The position numbers were made by a program, and so were the translations under genes. The notes under the pieces were generated by a model. That model was given only the letters and a program-made list of their open reading frames with translations, was not told where the DNA came from and searched no databases. Positions 33,271-42,355 of a stretch of 64,000 nt of DNA are shown here, piece after piece. The stretch lies in NCBI GenBank assembly GCA_028280715.1, contig JANQLG010000047.1, forward strand, positions 38,391-102,390. Reading direction: 5' to 3'. Positions within the stretch are counted from its first letter, which is position 1. Each line of letters begins with the position of its first letter. Source of the stretch: Spongiibacteraceae bacterium. GTDB taxonomy: Bacteria; Pseudomonadota; Gammaproteobacteria; Pseudomonadales; Dasaniaceae.

Positions 33271-35439
33271 ATGGATGTCTCACATATTCTCAATGATTTA
33301 AACGATGCTCAACGCGATGCTGTTGCTGCGCCAGGAGGTAATTTATTGGTACTGGCGGGTGCTGGCAGTGGAAAAACACGAGTGCTGGTGCATCGTATTG
33401 CCTGGTTGATTCAGGCCGAAGGTGTGTCTCCGCAAAGCATTTTGGCGGTGACATTTACCAATAAGGCAGCACGTGAAATGCGCTCGCGTATTGAAGATCT
33501 ACTGCACATGCCGAGTCGCTCAATGTGGGTGGGGACCTTTCACGGTATTGCCCACCGTTTGTTAAAAGCACATTGGCAGGAAGCGGGTTTACCAGAAAAT
33601 TTTCAAATTCTCGATAGCGATGATCAACTGCGTATCGTCAAACGCATTCATAAAGAATTAGATCTGGATGAAAATCGTTGGCCGCCGAAGCAGTCGCAGT
33701 GGTTTATTAATGCACAAAAAGATGAAGGCAGAAGGGCTGGTCATTTGGAAGATTATGGCCGCGATTTAAATCGTACGACATTGATTCGTGTTTATCATGC
33801 TTATGAAGAAGCCTGTCAACGACAAGGCGTAGTGGACTTTGCCGAACTGCTATTGCGTGCTCACGAGTTATGGTTAAAACAGCCTGCATTATTACAACAT
33901 TATCAACAACGTTTTCGTCACGTATTGGTAGATGAATTTCAGGATACCAACACCATTCAATATGCTTGGTTACGCGTGTTGGCAGGAAAACAGATTCCAG
34001 TGATGGCCGTCGGTGATGATGATCAGTCGATTTACGGTTGGCGCGGCGCAAAAATTGAAAACATCCAGCAGTATTCCAAAGACTTTGCCAATACACAGAT
34101 TATTCGGCTGGAACAAAATTATCGATCAACTTCTACCATCTTGCAGGCAGCCAATGCTGTTATAGAAAATAATAGCGACCGGCTCGGCAAGGAATTGTGG
34201 ACCGATGGTGGCGAAGGCGAACTCATTTCGCTCTACGCTGGTTTTAACGAGCAGGACGAGGCCCGCTTTGTTATTGAACGAATTGAGGAGTGGATAAAAG
34301 CAGGTAATGAACGCGCCAGCACAGCGATTTTGTATCGCTCTAACGCTCAGTCACGGGTATTGGAAGAAGCCTTTATTCGCACCGGTATTCCCTATCGCAT
34401 TTACGGTGGCCAGCGTTTCTATGATCGGTTGGAAATTAAAAATGCCCTGGCCTATATGCGGCTGATTAACCAGCGCGATGATGATACGGCGATAGAACGC
34501 GTTATTAATACGCCAACACGTGGTATCGGTGCAAAGACTGTTGATACGGTACGTGATTATTCTCGTCAGCACGGTCTTTCCATGTGGCGCTCGGCGCTGC
34601 AAATTATTGAGCAAAAATTACTGCCCAATCGTGCTGCCAATGCTTTGCAAACTTTTGTTAATTTAATTGATGCGCTGGATAAAGAAACCGATGAGCTCAC
34701 CCTCGATGAGTTAACCGATCATGTGGTTACGGCTTCAGGCTTAATTGATTTTCATAAAAAAGAAAAGGGTGAAAAGGGGCAGGCGCGTGTCGAGAATCTG
34801 CAAGAACTGGTGGTGGCTGCGAGGCAGTTTGAACCGGAAGATGAAGCCATCACACCACTGCAAGAATTTTTGGACAGTGCAGCTTTGGACGCCGGTGAAC
34901 AGCAGGCCGATGAATATGAAGACAGTGTACAGTTGATGACACTGCACTCGGCAAAAGGCTTGGAATTCCCCTTGGTGTTTTTAGTTGGCATGGAAGAAAA
35001 TCTATTTCCCCACCAAATGTCACTGGAAGAACCAGGACGCTTGGAAGAGGAACGTCGTCTTTGCTATGTCGGCATTACCCGCGCGATGGAAAAATTGTAT
35101 CTGACCTATGCCGAATCGCGACGTTTATACGGTAATGAAAATTACCATTCGCCCTCTCGCTTTTTGCGTGAAATTCCACAGGAGCTGATTCAGGAAGTGA
35201 GATTAAATACCACTATCTCACGGCCGACCAGCTTTTCGCACATAAGTGGCCTTAACCAGAGTGATTCAGCTCCGGACACAGGTATCAATCTGGGGCAACA
35301 GGTTTACCACTCGATCTTTGGTGTTGGCACTGTGTTAAATTTTGAAGGTCGTGGTTCCAGTGCCAGAGTACAAGTCAATTTTGATGATGAGGGCAGCAAG
35401 TGGTTAGTGTTACAGTATGCCAACCTCGAAGCATTATAA
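33271..35439 (+). CDS. uvrD: DNA helicase II UvrD
   Basis: Superfamily 1A helicase (3'-5') for nucleotide excision and mismatch repair. About 722 residues from the ATG at 33271, which starts MDVSHILNDLNDAQRDAV as in E. coli UvrD; the longer upstream frame was rejected. Motif I AGAGSGKTRVLV, motif Ib WVGTFHGIAHRL, Walker B VDEFQDTN, motif III GDDDQSIYGWRGA, motif IV LEQNYRS, motif V LMTLHSAKGLEFP and motif VI LCYVGITRAM. The C-terminal Tudor-like region (GQQVYHSIFGVGTVLNFEGRG) that binds RNA polymerase is present. Confidence 0.97.
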   Translation: MDVSHILNDLNDAQRDAVAAPGGNLLVLAGAGSGKTRVLVHRIAWLIQAEGVSPQSILAVTFTNKAAREMRSRIEDLLHMPSRSMWVGTFHGIAHRLLKAHWQEAGLPENFQILDSDDQLRIVKRIHKELDLDENRWPPKQSQWFINAQKDEGRRAGHLEDYGRDLNRTTLIRVYHAYEEACQRQGVVDFAELLLRAHELWLKQPALLQHYQQRFRHVLVDEFQDTNTIQYAWLRVLAGKQIPVMAVGDDDQSIYGWRGAKIENIQQYSKDFANTQIIRLEQNYRSTSTILQAANAVIENNSDRLGKELWTDGGEGELISLYAGFNEQDEARFVIERIEEWIKAGNERASTAILYRSNAQSRVLEEAFIRTGIPYRIYGGQRFYDRLEIKNALAYMRLINQRDDDTAIERVINTPTRGIGAKTVDTVRDYSRQHGLSMWRSALQIIEQKLLPNRAANALQTFVNLIDALDKETDELTLDELTDHVVTASGLIDFHKKEKGEKGQARVENLQELVVAARQFEPEDEAITPLQEFLDSAALDAGEQQADEYEDSVQLMTLHSAKGLEFPLVFLVGMEENLFPHQMSLEEPGRLEEERRLCYVGITRAMEKLYLTYAESRRLYGNENYHSPSRFLREIPQELIQEVRLNTTISRPTSFSHISGLNQSDSAPDTGINLGQQVYHSIFGVGTVLNFEGRGSSARVQVNFDDEGSKWLVLQYANLEAL

Positions 35440-35474
35440 AAATAATAGTTAGATAATCTTAATTAAGGTACATT

Positions 35475-36629
35475 ATGACCACTAATAATAATCGTTATAG
35501 TCCAGCTATTATTCTGGCACTGGTTGCTGCATTGGTTGCAGTGAGTTGGCTGTATGTTGCAGAGAAGGCAGGAAGTGTCGTCTCAACTAATAATGGTCGC
35601 ACCATTGCAGGCGAAATAACATCAGGTATTGAGAAAGAACATTTTGAATGGAAGATGGTGACATCCTGGCCAAAAAATTTCCCCGGTTTGGGAACCGCGC
35701 CAGAAACATTTGCCAAATTAGTTAACCGGATGAGTGATGGTCGCCTGACGATAAGAGTGTATGGTGGCGGTGAGCTTGTTCCGGCGCTGGAGGTTTTTAG
35801 TGCGGTATCGCAGGGTACAGTAGAAGTCGGACATTCTGCTGGTTATTACTGGAAAGGAAAAATTCCGGCATCACCTTTTTTTACTGCTGTTCCATTTGGT
35901 TTGACCGCCCAGGAAATGAACGGCTGGTTACATTATGGTGGAGGACTTGAGCTTTGGCGGGAAGTGTATAAACCCTTCAATATTATTCCCTTTGCCGGTG
36001 GTAATACCGGCGTGCAAATGGGTGGCTGGTTTAACCGCGAAATTAATTCTGTAGAAGACCTTAAAGGATTAAAAATGCGTATTCCCGGGGTGGGTGGAGA
36101 AGTATTCAGTCGCGCTGGAGGCACATCGGTGACATTACCAGGAAGTGAATTATATACGTCATTACAAACGGGTGTTATTGATGCAACAGAGTGGGTTGCA
36201 CCATACAACGATACAGCACTCGGTTTGCACGAAGTAGCTAAATATTATTATTACCCCGGCTGGCATGAGCCGGGCCCCGCATTGGAGTTTTTAGTGAATA
36301 TCGATGCCTGGAATACACTACCTGCTGATTTGCAGGCAATCATAGAAGCGGCGGCGCGCTATGCCAACCAGGATATGCTGGATGAGTACACAGCGCGCAA
36401 CAATGCAGCGTTTATGGATTTACAGAACAACCCGGATATTGAATTCAGACGGTTTCCGGATGATGTAATAAAGGCACTAAAAAAGGCGGCGGATGAATAT
36501 TATCAGGAAATTACAGCAGAGGATGAAGTCGCGAAAAAAGTCTATACATCCTGGAAAGCCTATGAAGAAGGTGTACGCAATTATCACCATATTACGGAAC
36601 AGGCATATATCAATGCCAGGGATCTTTAA
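35475..36629 (+). CDS. TRAP transporter solute-binding protein (DctP/TakP-like)
   Basis: Periplasmic receptor of a TRAP system. A membrane segment (about 11-27) acts as signal or anchor. The binding domain follows with FEWKMVTSWPKNFPGLG, RLTIRVYGGGELVPALEVF, LKGLKMRIPG (with the carboxylate-binding Arg), and DATEWVAPYNDTALGLHE. The WVAPYND and YYPGWHEPG segments resemble TakP-type receptors for 2-oxo acids or lactate. 384 residues, normal for the group. The partner permeases DctQ/DctM are at 37.6-39.5 kb on the opposite strand, beyond two thioesterase genes. Confidence 0.93.
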   Translation: MTTNNNRYSPAIILALVAALVAVSWLYVAEKAGSVVSTNNGRTIAGEITSGIEKEHFEWKMVTSWPKNFPGLGTAPETFAKLVNRMSDGRLTIRVYGGGELVPALEVFSAVSQGTVEVGHSAGYYWKGKIPASPFFTAVPFGLTAQEMNGWLHYGGGLELWREVYKPFNIIPFAGGNTGVQMGGWFNREINSVEDLKGLKMRIPGVGGEVFSRAGGTSVTLPGSELYTSLQTGVIDATEWVAPYNDTALGLHEVAKYYYYPGWHEPGPALEFLVNIDAWNTLPADLQAIIEAAARYANQDMLDEYTARNNAAFMDLQNNPDIEFRRFPDDVIKALKKAADEYYQEITAEDEVAKKVYTSWKAYEEGVRNYHHITEQAYINARDL

Positions 36630-36699
36630 CGGTTAAAACGGCCTAACAGAAAATATTAGTGGTTTAGTGTCGGCGCCAATGGCAGGTTAGTCGTTGAGT

Positions 36700-37095
36700 C
36701 TAGCTAATACGACGTGGCTTGCCGAGATCGTCAATCGATACGTAAACAAATTCACCTTCGGTGACTTTAACCGAGCGAAAGCTGGCTTCATCATTAATCC
36801 ACACTTGTACACGGACTATTATTGAACTGCGCCCGACTTTTTTTACCAAGGTATGACAACTAACAATAGCGCCAACATGAACTGGCCGCATAAAATTCAT
36901 ATTATCAATGGCAACGGTGGCAACACGACTATTACAAATTTTGTTAGCAGCAATAGAACCCGCTAAATCCATCTGCGATACCAACCAGCCAGCAAAAATA
37001 TCACCATAGGGGTTGGTGTCATCAGGCATCGCCAATGTTTGAATAGTTAGCTCACCCTCAGGAGATGGTTGTTGATTGATATCAGAGACACTCAT
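36700..37095 (-). CDS. Acyl-CoA thioesterase, YciA-like, copy 1
   Basis: Hot-dog fold thioesterase of 131 residues that hydrolyses acyl-CoA. The pattern matches YciA/BACH: ELTIQTLAMPDDTNPYGDIF, GWLVSQMDLAGSIAANKI (active-site Asp), then VATVAIDNMNFMRPVHVGAIV and VKVTEGEFVYVSIDD. It is a close paralogue of the neighbouring gene, and the gap between them is only about 20 bases. Its own operon appears to be this pair; they lie between the TRAP genes. Confidence 0.92.
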   Translation of the reverse strand: MSVSDINQQPSPEGELTIQTLAMPDDTNPYGDIFAGWLVSQMDLAGSIAANKICNSRVATVAIDNMNFMRPVHVGAIVSCHTLVKKVGRSSIIVRVQVWINDEASFRSVKVTEGEFVYVSIDDLGKPRRIS

Positions 37096-37114
37096 AGCGT
37101 TCTAAAATATAGGC

Positions 37115-37513
37115 TTAACTAATTCTACGGGTGCGGCCAGCGTCATCAATGGCAACAAAAATAAATTCACCTTCCGTCACCTTGGTTGGTTCATGTGTTA
37201 TGCGATGACCAATCCATACTTCAACCGAAATACGAATAGAGCTTCGACCCACTTCTTTAACTTCAGCATAACAACTGACCACTGCACCAACATGGACCGG
37301 AGTCAGAAATGCCATCTCACCGACAGCAACAGTAGTTACTCGTCCCGATGTAACTTTTAGTGCAGCGATGGCCGCAGCTAAATCCATCTGCGATAAAAGC
37401 CAGCCGGCAAAAATATCACCGTTAGCATTGGTATTGGCTGGCATCGCAATAGTTTGCAACGCCAACTCTCCAACGGGGGTAGGGAGCTCATCATCTAAAT
37501 CAAATTCGTCCAT
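37115..37513 (-). CDS. Acyl-CoA thioesterase, YciA-like, copy 2
   Basis: Same family and layout as the next gene downstream: ELALQTIAMPANTNANGDIF, GWLLSQMDLAAAIAALK, VTTVAVGEMAFLTPVHVGAVV, and TKVTEGEFIFVAIDDAGRTRRIS. Both have the catalytic Asp. The two differ mainly in the N-terminal extension (DEFDLDDELPTPVG here). ATG follows AGGA at about seven bases; a GTG one codon earlier is possible. The tandem duplication suggests either hetero-oligomerisation or different chain-length preferences. Confidence 0.92.
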   Translation of the reverse strand: MDEFDLDDELPTPVGELALQTIAMPANTNANGDIFAGWLLSQMDLAAAIAALKVTSGRVTTVAVGEMAFLTPVHVGAVVSCYAEVKEVGRSSIRISVEVWIGHRITHEPTKVTEGEFIFVAIDDAGRTRRIS

Positions 37514-37598
37514 CACGTATTCCTATTTTTCGTCTGCCGCTAACTTTACTGGCAAACGACTTAAATGCAATGCTTTATACGGTGAATAGCGGCTTAGT

Positions 37599-38969
37599 TT
37601 ACAAACTTGCAAACCAGTTTGGCAGAAAGGTCACTATGGTTGGCCAGCGTGCAATCATTAATAGCAGGAATAATTGAATGACTACAAAGGGAAGTACACC
37701 GCGGTATATGTCGCTGGTTCTTACACTCACCGGCGCTACGCCGCGAAGATAAAATAAAGCGAAGCCAAAGGGTGGTGTCAGAAAAGAGGTTTGCAAGTTA
37801 ATGGCGATCATTATGCCGAGCCAGATGGGATCAACACCCATGGTTAATAAAATCGGACCAACAATAGGCACAACGACAAAAGTAATCTCAATAAAGTCGA
37901 GGATAAAACCGAGCAGAAAAATCACGATCATTACAACCAGCGTTGCACCCATCACACCGCCGGGCATACTTTCGAACAAGTGATGAATTTGCTCTTCACC
38001 GCCAAAGCCGCGAAATACCAGAGAGAACACCGCAGCTCCAATTAAAATCATAAATACCATGCAGGTGACTTTGACGGTGGACTGGCCGACTTCTCGCAGG
38101 CGGGGAATAGTTAATTCTCCCTTAAAGGCCGCTAATAAGGTTGCACCTAATGCACCTACACCAGCAGCTTCTGTGGGTGTGGCCGCACCGGCCAAAATAG
38201 ACCCCAGTACCGCAATAATCAGGATAACCGGAGGGAGCAAACCCGAAAGCAATTGTGGCACTGACACGCGCTCGGTGTTCTGATGTCTGGATGCAGCATT
38301 TGGCCTGATATGCACATAGATAAACAAATAGGCGATATACAAGATGACCAGTAATAATCCGGGAACCAGTGCGCCAATAAACAAATCACCGACGGACACC
38401 GTCTTGGGATTATAAATGCCCATATTTAACTGGGCTTGCTGGTAAGCGCTGGACAGAATATCGCCCAATAATACCAAGGCGATGGATGGAGGAATGATCT
38501 GCCCCAGTGTGCCGGTGGCACAGATGACGCCGGTTGCCATTTTGGGGTCGTATTGACGGTTCAACATGGTCGGCAATGACAATAAGCCCATCGTTACTAC
38601 AGTGGCACCAACAATTCCGGTACTGGCGGCTAACAGCGTGCCAACGACTACGACAGAGATTGCCAGACCGCCTCGCAAACTGCCAAACAACGAAGCCATA
38701 TTGCCCAGTAACTGTTCGGCTACTCGGGATTTTTCCAGCATAACACCCATCATTACGAACAGTGGTACTGCGATCAGTGTGGTGTTATTAATTGTCCCGA
38801 AGATCCTGTTCGGCAAGGCGCTTAAAAAAGTCGGATCAAAATACCCTGTGACAATCCCCAGTCCTGCAAAAATCAGAGCTGTTCCCGATAAGCTGAAGGC
38901 GACTGGATAGCCCAGCATCAATACCAGGCAAATAGTGATAAACATCAACAGGGGAATGAATTCAGCCAT
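37599..38969 (-). CDS. dctM: TRAP transporter large permease DctM
   Basis: Large membrane subunit of a TRAP transporter, 456 residues with about 12 helices. Key elements are MLGYPVAFSLSGTALIFAG, ATGTLGQIIPPSIALVLLGD (binding-site scaffold), AAGVGALGATLLAAFKG, and near the end TSFLTPPFGFALFYLRGVAP. It couples substrate uptake to the Na+ gradient. It starts one base after the DctQ stop, so both are translated together. The size and the TPPFGFALF motif are normal for the mannitol/2-oxoacid-type group. Confidence 0.94.
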   Translation of the reverse strand: MAEFIPLLMFITICLVLMLGYPVAFSLSGTALIFAGLGIVTGYFDPTFLSALPNRIFGTINNTTLIAVPLFVMMGVMLEKSRVAEQLLGNMASLFGSLRGGLAISVVVVGTLLAASTGIVGATVVTMGLLSLPTMLNRQYDPKMATGVICATGTLGQIIPPSIALVLLGDILSSAYQQAQLNMGIYNPKTVSVGDLFIGALVPGLLLVILYIAYLFIYVHIRPNAASRHQNTERVSVPQLLSGLLPPVILIIAVLGSILAGAATPTEAAGVGALGATLLAAFKGELTIPRLREVGQSTVKVTCMVFMILIGAAVFSLVFRGFGGEEQIHHLFESMPGGVMGATLVVMIVIFLLGFILDFIEITFVVVPIVGPILLTMGVDPIWLGIMIAINLQTSFLTPPFGFALFYLRGVAPVSVRTSDIYRGVLPFVVIQLFLLLMIARWPTIVTFLPNWFASL

Positions 38970-38970
38970 A

Positions 38971-39486
38971 CTACTTGGCGTCCTCTGCGACTAAGATTTG
39001 TGCATTGCGCAGAATCTCAGCAAGCCCCTGTAAACCGAGGTTGATAGCCAACAGTGGGATAAGTGTTTTCAGAATAAATACGGCCGGAATACCACCGGGT
39101 TCAGTGGATATTTCTCTAATAAGCCAGGACTGGCTGACAAACTCCCAACTGATAAAGAAAATGTAAGCGCACAGGGGCAACAGAAAAATAATACCCCCCA
39201 AACTATTGATCCAGGCCTGGGTTCGACGGGAAAAACGCCGGTAAAAAATATCGACCCGGACATGACCGCCTTCCTGTAGTGTATAGGCTGCGCCTAACAT
39301 AAAAATAGTGCCGTGCAGATAAGTTACTGACTCCTGCAGAGCAACCGAGCCAATTTCAAATCCGTAGCGCAAAATAACCACTAATGACAGCAATATCATC
39401 ATCACCAGGCTAAGCCAGGACAATAATCTGCCGCTGAGATTGGTAAAGACATCTATGCCGTGAATTAGGCGGTCTAGGTGGGGCAT
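38971..39486 (-). CDS. dctQ: TRAP transporter small permease DctQ
   Basis: Small membrane subunit with four helices, 171 residues. Recognisable parts are LSGRLLSWLSLVMMILLSLVV, ESVTYLHGTIFMLGAAYTLQ and GGHVRVDIFYRRFSRRTQAW. It stabilises the large subunit. First gene of the two-gene permease operon. The receptor gene is on the opposite strand about 2.3 kb away, an uncommon arrangement for TRAP systems. Confidence 0.94.
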   Translation of the reverse strand: MPHLDRLIHGIDVFTNLSGRLLSWLSLVMMILLSLVVILRYGFEIGSVALQESVTYLHGTIFMLGAAYTLQEGGHVRVDIFYRRFSRRTQAWINSLGGIIFLLPLCAYIFFISWEFVSQSWLIREISTEPGGIPAVFILKTLIPLLAINLGLQGLAEILRNAQILVAEDAK

Positions 39487-39582
39487 AGTGGCATTGGTGT
39501 TATATAGTAATTATTGTTGGTATTGCCGCGCATTATAACTGAGCGAATGGGTATAAGCACCTGCGACGGAGAGTTAATTGTT

Positions 39583-39717
39583 GTGACTAGAAATGAGCTG
39601 TCACTATCTGCTATGGTTGCAACCTGTTTCAGGACGCGGCGCATACTGCATTACGCCCCAATCATACTGTTATTATGTTTATTATTAATTGTTACGCTTA
39701 ATGGTTACGTTTATTAA
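39583..39717 (+). CDS. Possible 44-aa small membrane protein
   Basis: A GTG preceded by GGAGAG nine bases upstream opens a 44-codon frame ending in a strong hydrophobic helix (YAPIILLLCLLLIVTLNGY) with basic residues before it (FRTRRILH). This is a plausible single-pass membrane protein. It lies in the gap between dctQ and the small lipoprotein gene. No family recognised, and an AT-rich stretch could give such a helix by chance. Confidence 0.3.
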   Translation: MTRNELSLSAMVATCFRTRRILHYAPIILLLCLLLIVTLNGYVY

Positions 39718-39735
39718 TTTAAGTAGAAGCTGATC

Positions 39736-39981
39736 ATGCATACTATCGACTTTTTCAACGTGAAATCGCTGCTAAAAGCATTGGCGATATTAGCTGTCAC
39801 CTTCTTAATATATGGCTGTGAGAGCAAATGGGAAAAAATGCCTGATGATGAGCTGGCATCGAAACGGGCCGAATGTATGAATATGAACGATCCTGCTCCT
39901 GCCATGATTCAGGTTTGTAAAAACTATAAGCGCGAATGCGACCGTCGTCGCGAAGAAGAAAAGCGTTACGTCTGTTGGTAA
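39736..39981 (+). CDS. Small Cys-rich lipoprotein, hypothetical
   Basis: 81 residues with a hydrophobic signal helix (LLKALAILAVTFLIYGC) and a lipobox-like IYGC at about 24-27. The mature part has Cys residues at ECMNMND, QVCKNYKRECDRRRE and YVCW, four in about 55 residues, so two disulfides are likely. It resembles short lipoproteins of unknown function found in marine gammaproteobacteria. Not assigned. Confidence 0.6.
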   Translation: MHTIDFFNVKSLLKALAILAVTFLIYGCESKWEKMPDDELASKRAECMNMNDPAPAMIQVCKNYKRECDRRREEEKRYVCW

Positions 39982-40001
39982 TAGGCAGCACCCGGTTTGC
40001 A

Positions 40002-40544
40002 ATGACACCGACAGCAATGAGCGATACCACCCACGATCAACACTTGGCCTCTGAATCCACCATCGATCTGATAGCCGGCCGCCATCCCAATGGCGAGTTA
40101 ATTATTGAGAAGGTGTTGGTCAACCCGCAGCAACAAAAGGACAGTTTCCAGCTACTTAAATCACCTGTATTTGTTAGGGGAATAGCCCGGGCAGATGTGG
40201 TGCAAAAAATGGACAAACCAGAGGGTGCCTTCAAAATCCTGCAGCACGGCGGCAACCTCTGTATCCGAGTGTTCAGCAAGCAAAGTTTATCTTCCCCGCA
40301 ATGTGAAGAGTTACAACAGCGGTTAACGTTGGCCATTGAAAAGCTGGGAGGCGACCTCGATATCAAAGAGGATCGCGTATTGGTTTACTCCATCCATGTC
40401 AGTTGTGGTTTTAATGCCATAGAAAAGATACTAGAGCAGGAGCTGGGTAATCGCGAAGATATGGTTTGGTATTACGGCAACGTTTATGACCCTGATACCG
40501 GTGAGCCACTGAATTGGTGGCAATCAATACTTTCTCCAGAGTAA
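40002..40544 (+). CDS. DUF4265-like hypothetical protein
   Basis: Soluble protein of about 180 residues. SPVFVRGIARADVVQKMDK and LCIRVFSKQSLSSPQCEELQQRL match the DUF4265 pattern as I recall it, with a C-terminal ED domain (YYGNVYDPDTGEPLNWW). Function unknown. The longer upstream frame overlaps the previous gene and has no ribosome site; two ATGs (40002 and 40017) are possible and neither has a strong site. It ends seven bases before yaaA and probably shares its transcript. Confidence 0.6.
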   Translation: MTPTAMSDTTHDQHLASESTIDLIAGRHPNGELIIEKVLVNPQQQKDSFQLLKSPVFVRGIARADVVQKMDKPEGAFKILQHGGNLCIRVFSKQSLSSPQCEELQQRLTLAIEKLGGDLDIKEDRVLVYSIHVSCGFNAIEKILEQELGNREDMVWYYGNVYDPDTGEPLNWWQSILSPE

Positions 40545-40551
40545 TAATGCT

Positions 40552-41328
40552 ATGTTGATGTTAATTTCCCCAGCGAAAACGCTGGATTTTGAAACTCCAG
40601 CGCTAACAAAAATTTCATCGCAACCGGCTTTTCTGGAACAGTCTCAAGAATTAATTGATCAGCTGCGCGAATTATCTCCTGCCGATATTTCAGGCTTGAT
40701 GAAAATCAGTGACAAGCTGGGCGAACTGAATTTTAAGCGTTTCCACAACTGGCACCCCCCCTTTGATAAAGACAATGCCAAGCAGGCGATGTTGGCCTTC
40801 AAGGGAGATGTTTACACCGGATTACAGGCAGAGGATTTTTCCGGTGATGATTTTCGCTTTGCGCAAAAACATCTGCGTATTTTGTCAGGGTTATATGGCT
40901 TGTTAAAACCTTTGGATTTAATCCAGCCCTATCGTTTGGAAATGGGAACTAAATTTGCCAATCGGGGTGGAAATAATTTATACGATTTCTGGGGCAGTCA
41001 GCTAACCGATGCGGTTAATAAACAGCTAAAGAGTCTCAAGAGTTCAGAGCTGGTTAACCTGGCTTCCAATGAGTACTACAAGGCGATTCAATCTGCTGCA
41101 GTGAATGCCGATATTATTACGCCGGTTTTCAAGGATCTTAAGAACGGAAAATATAAAATTATCAGTTTTTATGCAAAAAAAGCCCGCGGGTTAATGAGTG
41201 CCTACGCCATTAAACATCGCATAGAAGAGGCTGAAGAGCTCAAGGGATTCGATAGCGAGGGTTATCGATATAACAAGGCAATGTCGAGTGCAAGGGAATG
41301 GGTATTTATTCGTGATGAAGCGGTATAG
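40552..41328 (+). CDS. yaaA: Peroxide stress protein YaaA
   Basis: YaaA (DUF328) lowers the intracellular free iron level during peroxide stress and is OxyR-controlled in E. coli. The whole family pattern is visible: LMLISPAKTLDFETP, KISDKLGELNFKRF, QAMLAFKGDVYTGLQAEDF, LRILSGLYGLLKPLDLIQPY and YAKKARGLMSAYAIKHR. 258 residues, the normal length. The oxyR gene is elsewhere in the window; I see no clear OxyR site just upstream. It follows the DUF4265-like gene by seven bases. Confidence 0.95.
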   Translation: MLMLISPAKTLDFETPALTKISSQPAFLEQSQELIDQLRELSPADISGLMKISDKLGELNFKRFHNWHPPFDKDNAKQAMLAFKGDVYTGLQAEDFSGDDFRFAQKHLRILSGLYGLLKPLDLIQPYRLEMGTKFANRGGNNLYDFWGSQLTDAVNKQLKSLKSSELVNLASNEYYKAIQSAAVNADIITPVFKDLKNGKYKIISFYAKKARGLMSAYAIKHRIEEAEELKGFDSEGYRYNKAMSSAREWVFIRDEAV

Positions 41329-41427
41329 ATAAAAGTTATTACCGGATATTCGCCAATAAATCGGTTGTTAGCTAAGCTGTAATGATTACGCTGATAACTC
41401 AGTCTGCGTAAAACGACTAAGGTGTTT

Positions 41428-42333
41428 ATGGCTGCTCTAAAATTTTTGGTTGTGGATGATGCGACATTTATCCGCGATATGTTGAAGAAGAATCTCCGCG
41501 ACCACTTTCCTGGTTGTGAAATCCTGGATGCCCCTAGTGCCAAAAAAGCACAAGTATTATTGAAGACCAATCGTGTCGATTTAATTTTATGTGATTGGGA
41601 AATGCCAGAGATGACCGGCGAAGAGTTTTTGCGCTGGATTCGAGATCAGGAAGCACTGCAACAGCTCCCCTTCATCATGGTTACCAGCCGGGGTGAAAGA
41701 GATTTTATTGTCAAGGCAGTACAGGCGGGTGTCAGCGATTACCTGGGTAAACCTTTTAAGCCGGAGTCGTTGGTTGACAAAGTTAGCAAGGCGTTAAAAA
41801 AAGTTGGCATTGATGCTAAAACCAAACTGCCTGAAACGGCTCAGGGTTTTGGTGGTGGAAGTCTTAATGTCCTAACGGGTGGTGGCGATACAAGTACCTC
41901 TTCGCAAGTTAAGCCGATTAATAAACCAGATCCTGTGTTTGCAAACAATGCTGCCAATATTTTAACTGGTGCTGCAACACCACCACAGCCAAAGAAAAAG
42001 CCAGTTAAGACAAAACCAAAAGCTGTTGCCCGTGGCCAGGCGATGTTGAATTTTGCCAACTTTAGTTGCCAATGCGTTATTAAAGATATTTCTCTGCAAA
42101 AATTAAATGGCCTTGTTCGACGAGAAACACAGCTGCCAGCAATTTTTGATAATGTGGTGATTAGTATTGTGCAAAACGATGGTGAAGATGTTGCGCGTTT
42201 AAATGGTTATGTCCATAGTCTTCAATCTGCCGAAAATCGTATGGATTCGGAAGTTATTAAGATCGGTATTTATTTTGTCGATGATGATCCGCAGAAACTC
42301 GAACACCTCTCTCGTTATATTGCAAAGCTGTAG
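41428..42333 (+). CDS. CheY-like response regulator with long C-terminal extension
   Basis: Receiver (about 1-125) with LVVDDATFIRDMLKKNL, phospho-acceptor in LILCDWEMPEMTGEEFLRWI, and the Lys in DYLGKPFKPE. This first part is close to chemotaxis CheY. A Gly/Thr/Pro- and Lys-rich linker (about 130-210) leads to a C-terminal domain (about 215-300) with FANFSCQCVIKDISLQKLNGLVRRE, which resembles a PilZ-type fold by pattern only. If PilZ, it would bind c-di-GMP, but I do not see RxxxR clearly. ATG follows AAGG; the GTG two codons earlier is possible. Confidence 0.75.
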   Translation: MAALKFLVVDDATFIRDMLKKNLRDHFPGCEILDAPSAKKAQVLLKTNRVDLILCDWEMPEMTGEEFLRWIRDQEALQQLPFIMVTSRGERDFIVKAVQAGVSDYLGKPFKPESLVDKVSKALKKVGIDAKTKLPETAQGFGGGSLNVLTGGGDTSTSSQVKPINKPDPVFANNAANILTGAATPPQPKKKPVKTKPKAVARGQAMLNFANFSCQCVIKDISLQKLNGLVRRETQLPAIFDNVVISIVQNDGEDVARLNGYVHSLQSAENRMDSEVIKIGIYFVDDDPQKLEHLSRYIAKL

Positions 42334-42355
42334 TAGATAAATTCTGGCTACATTT

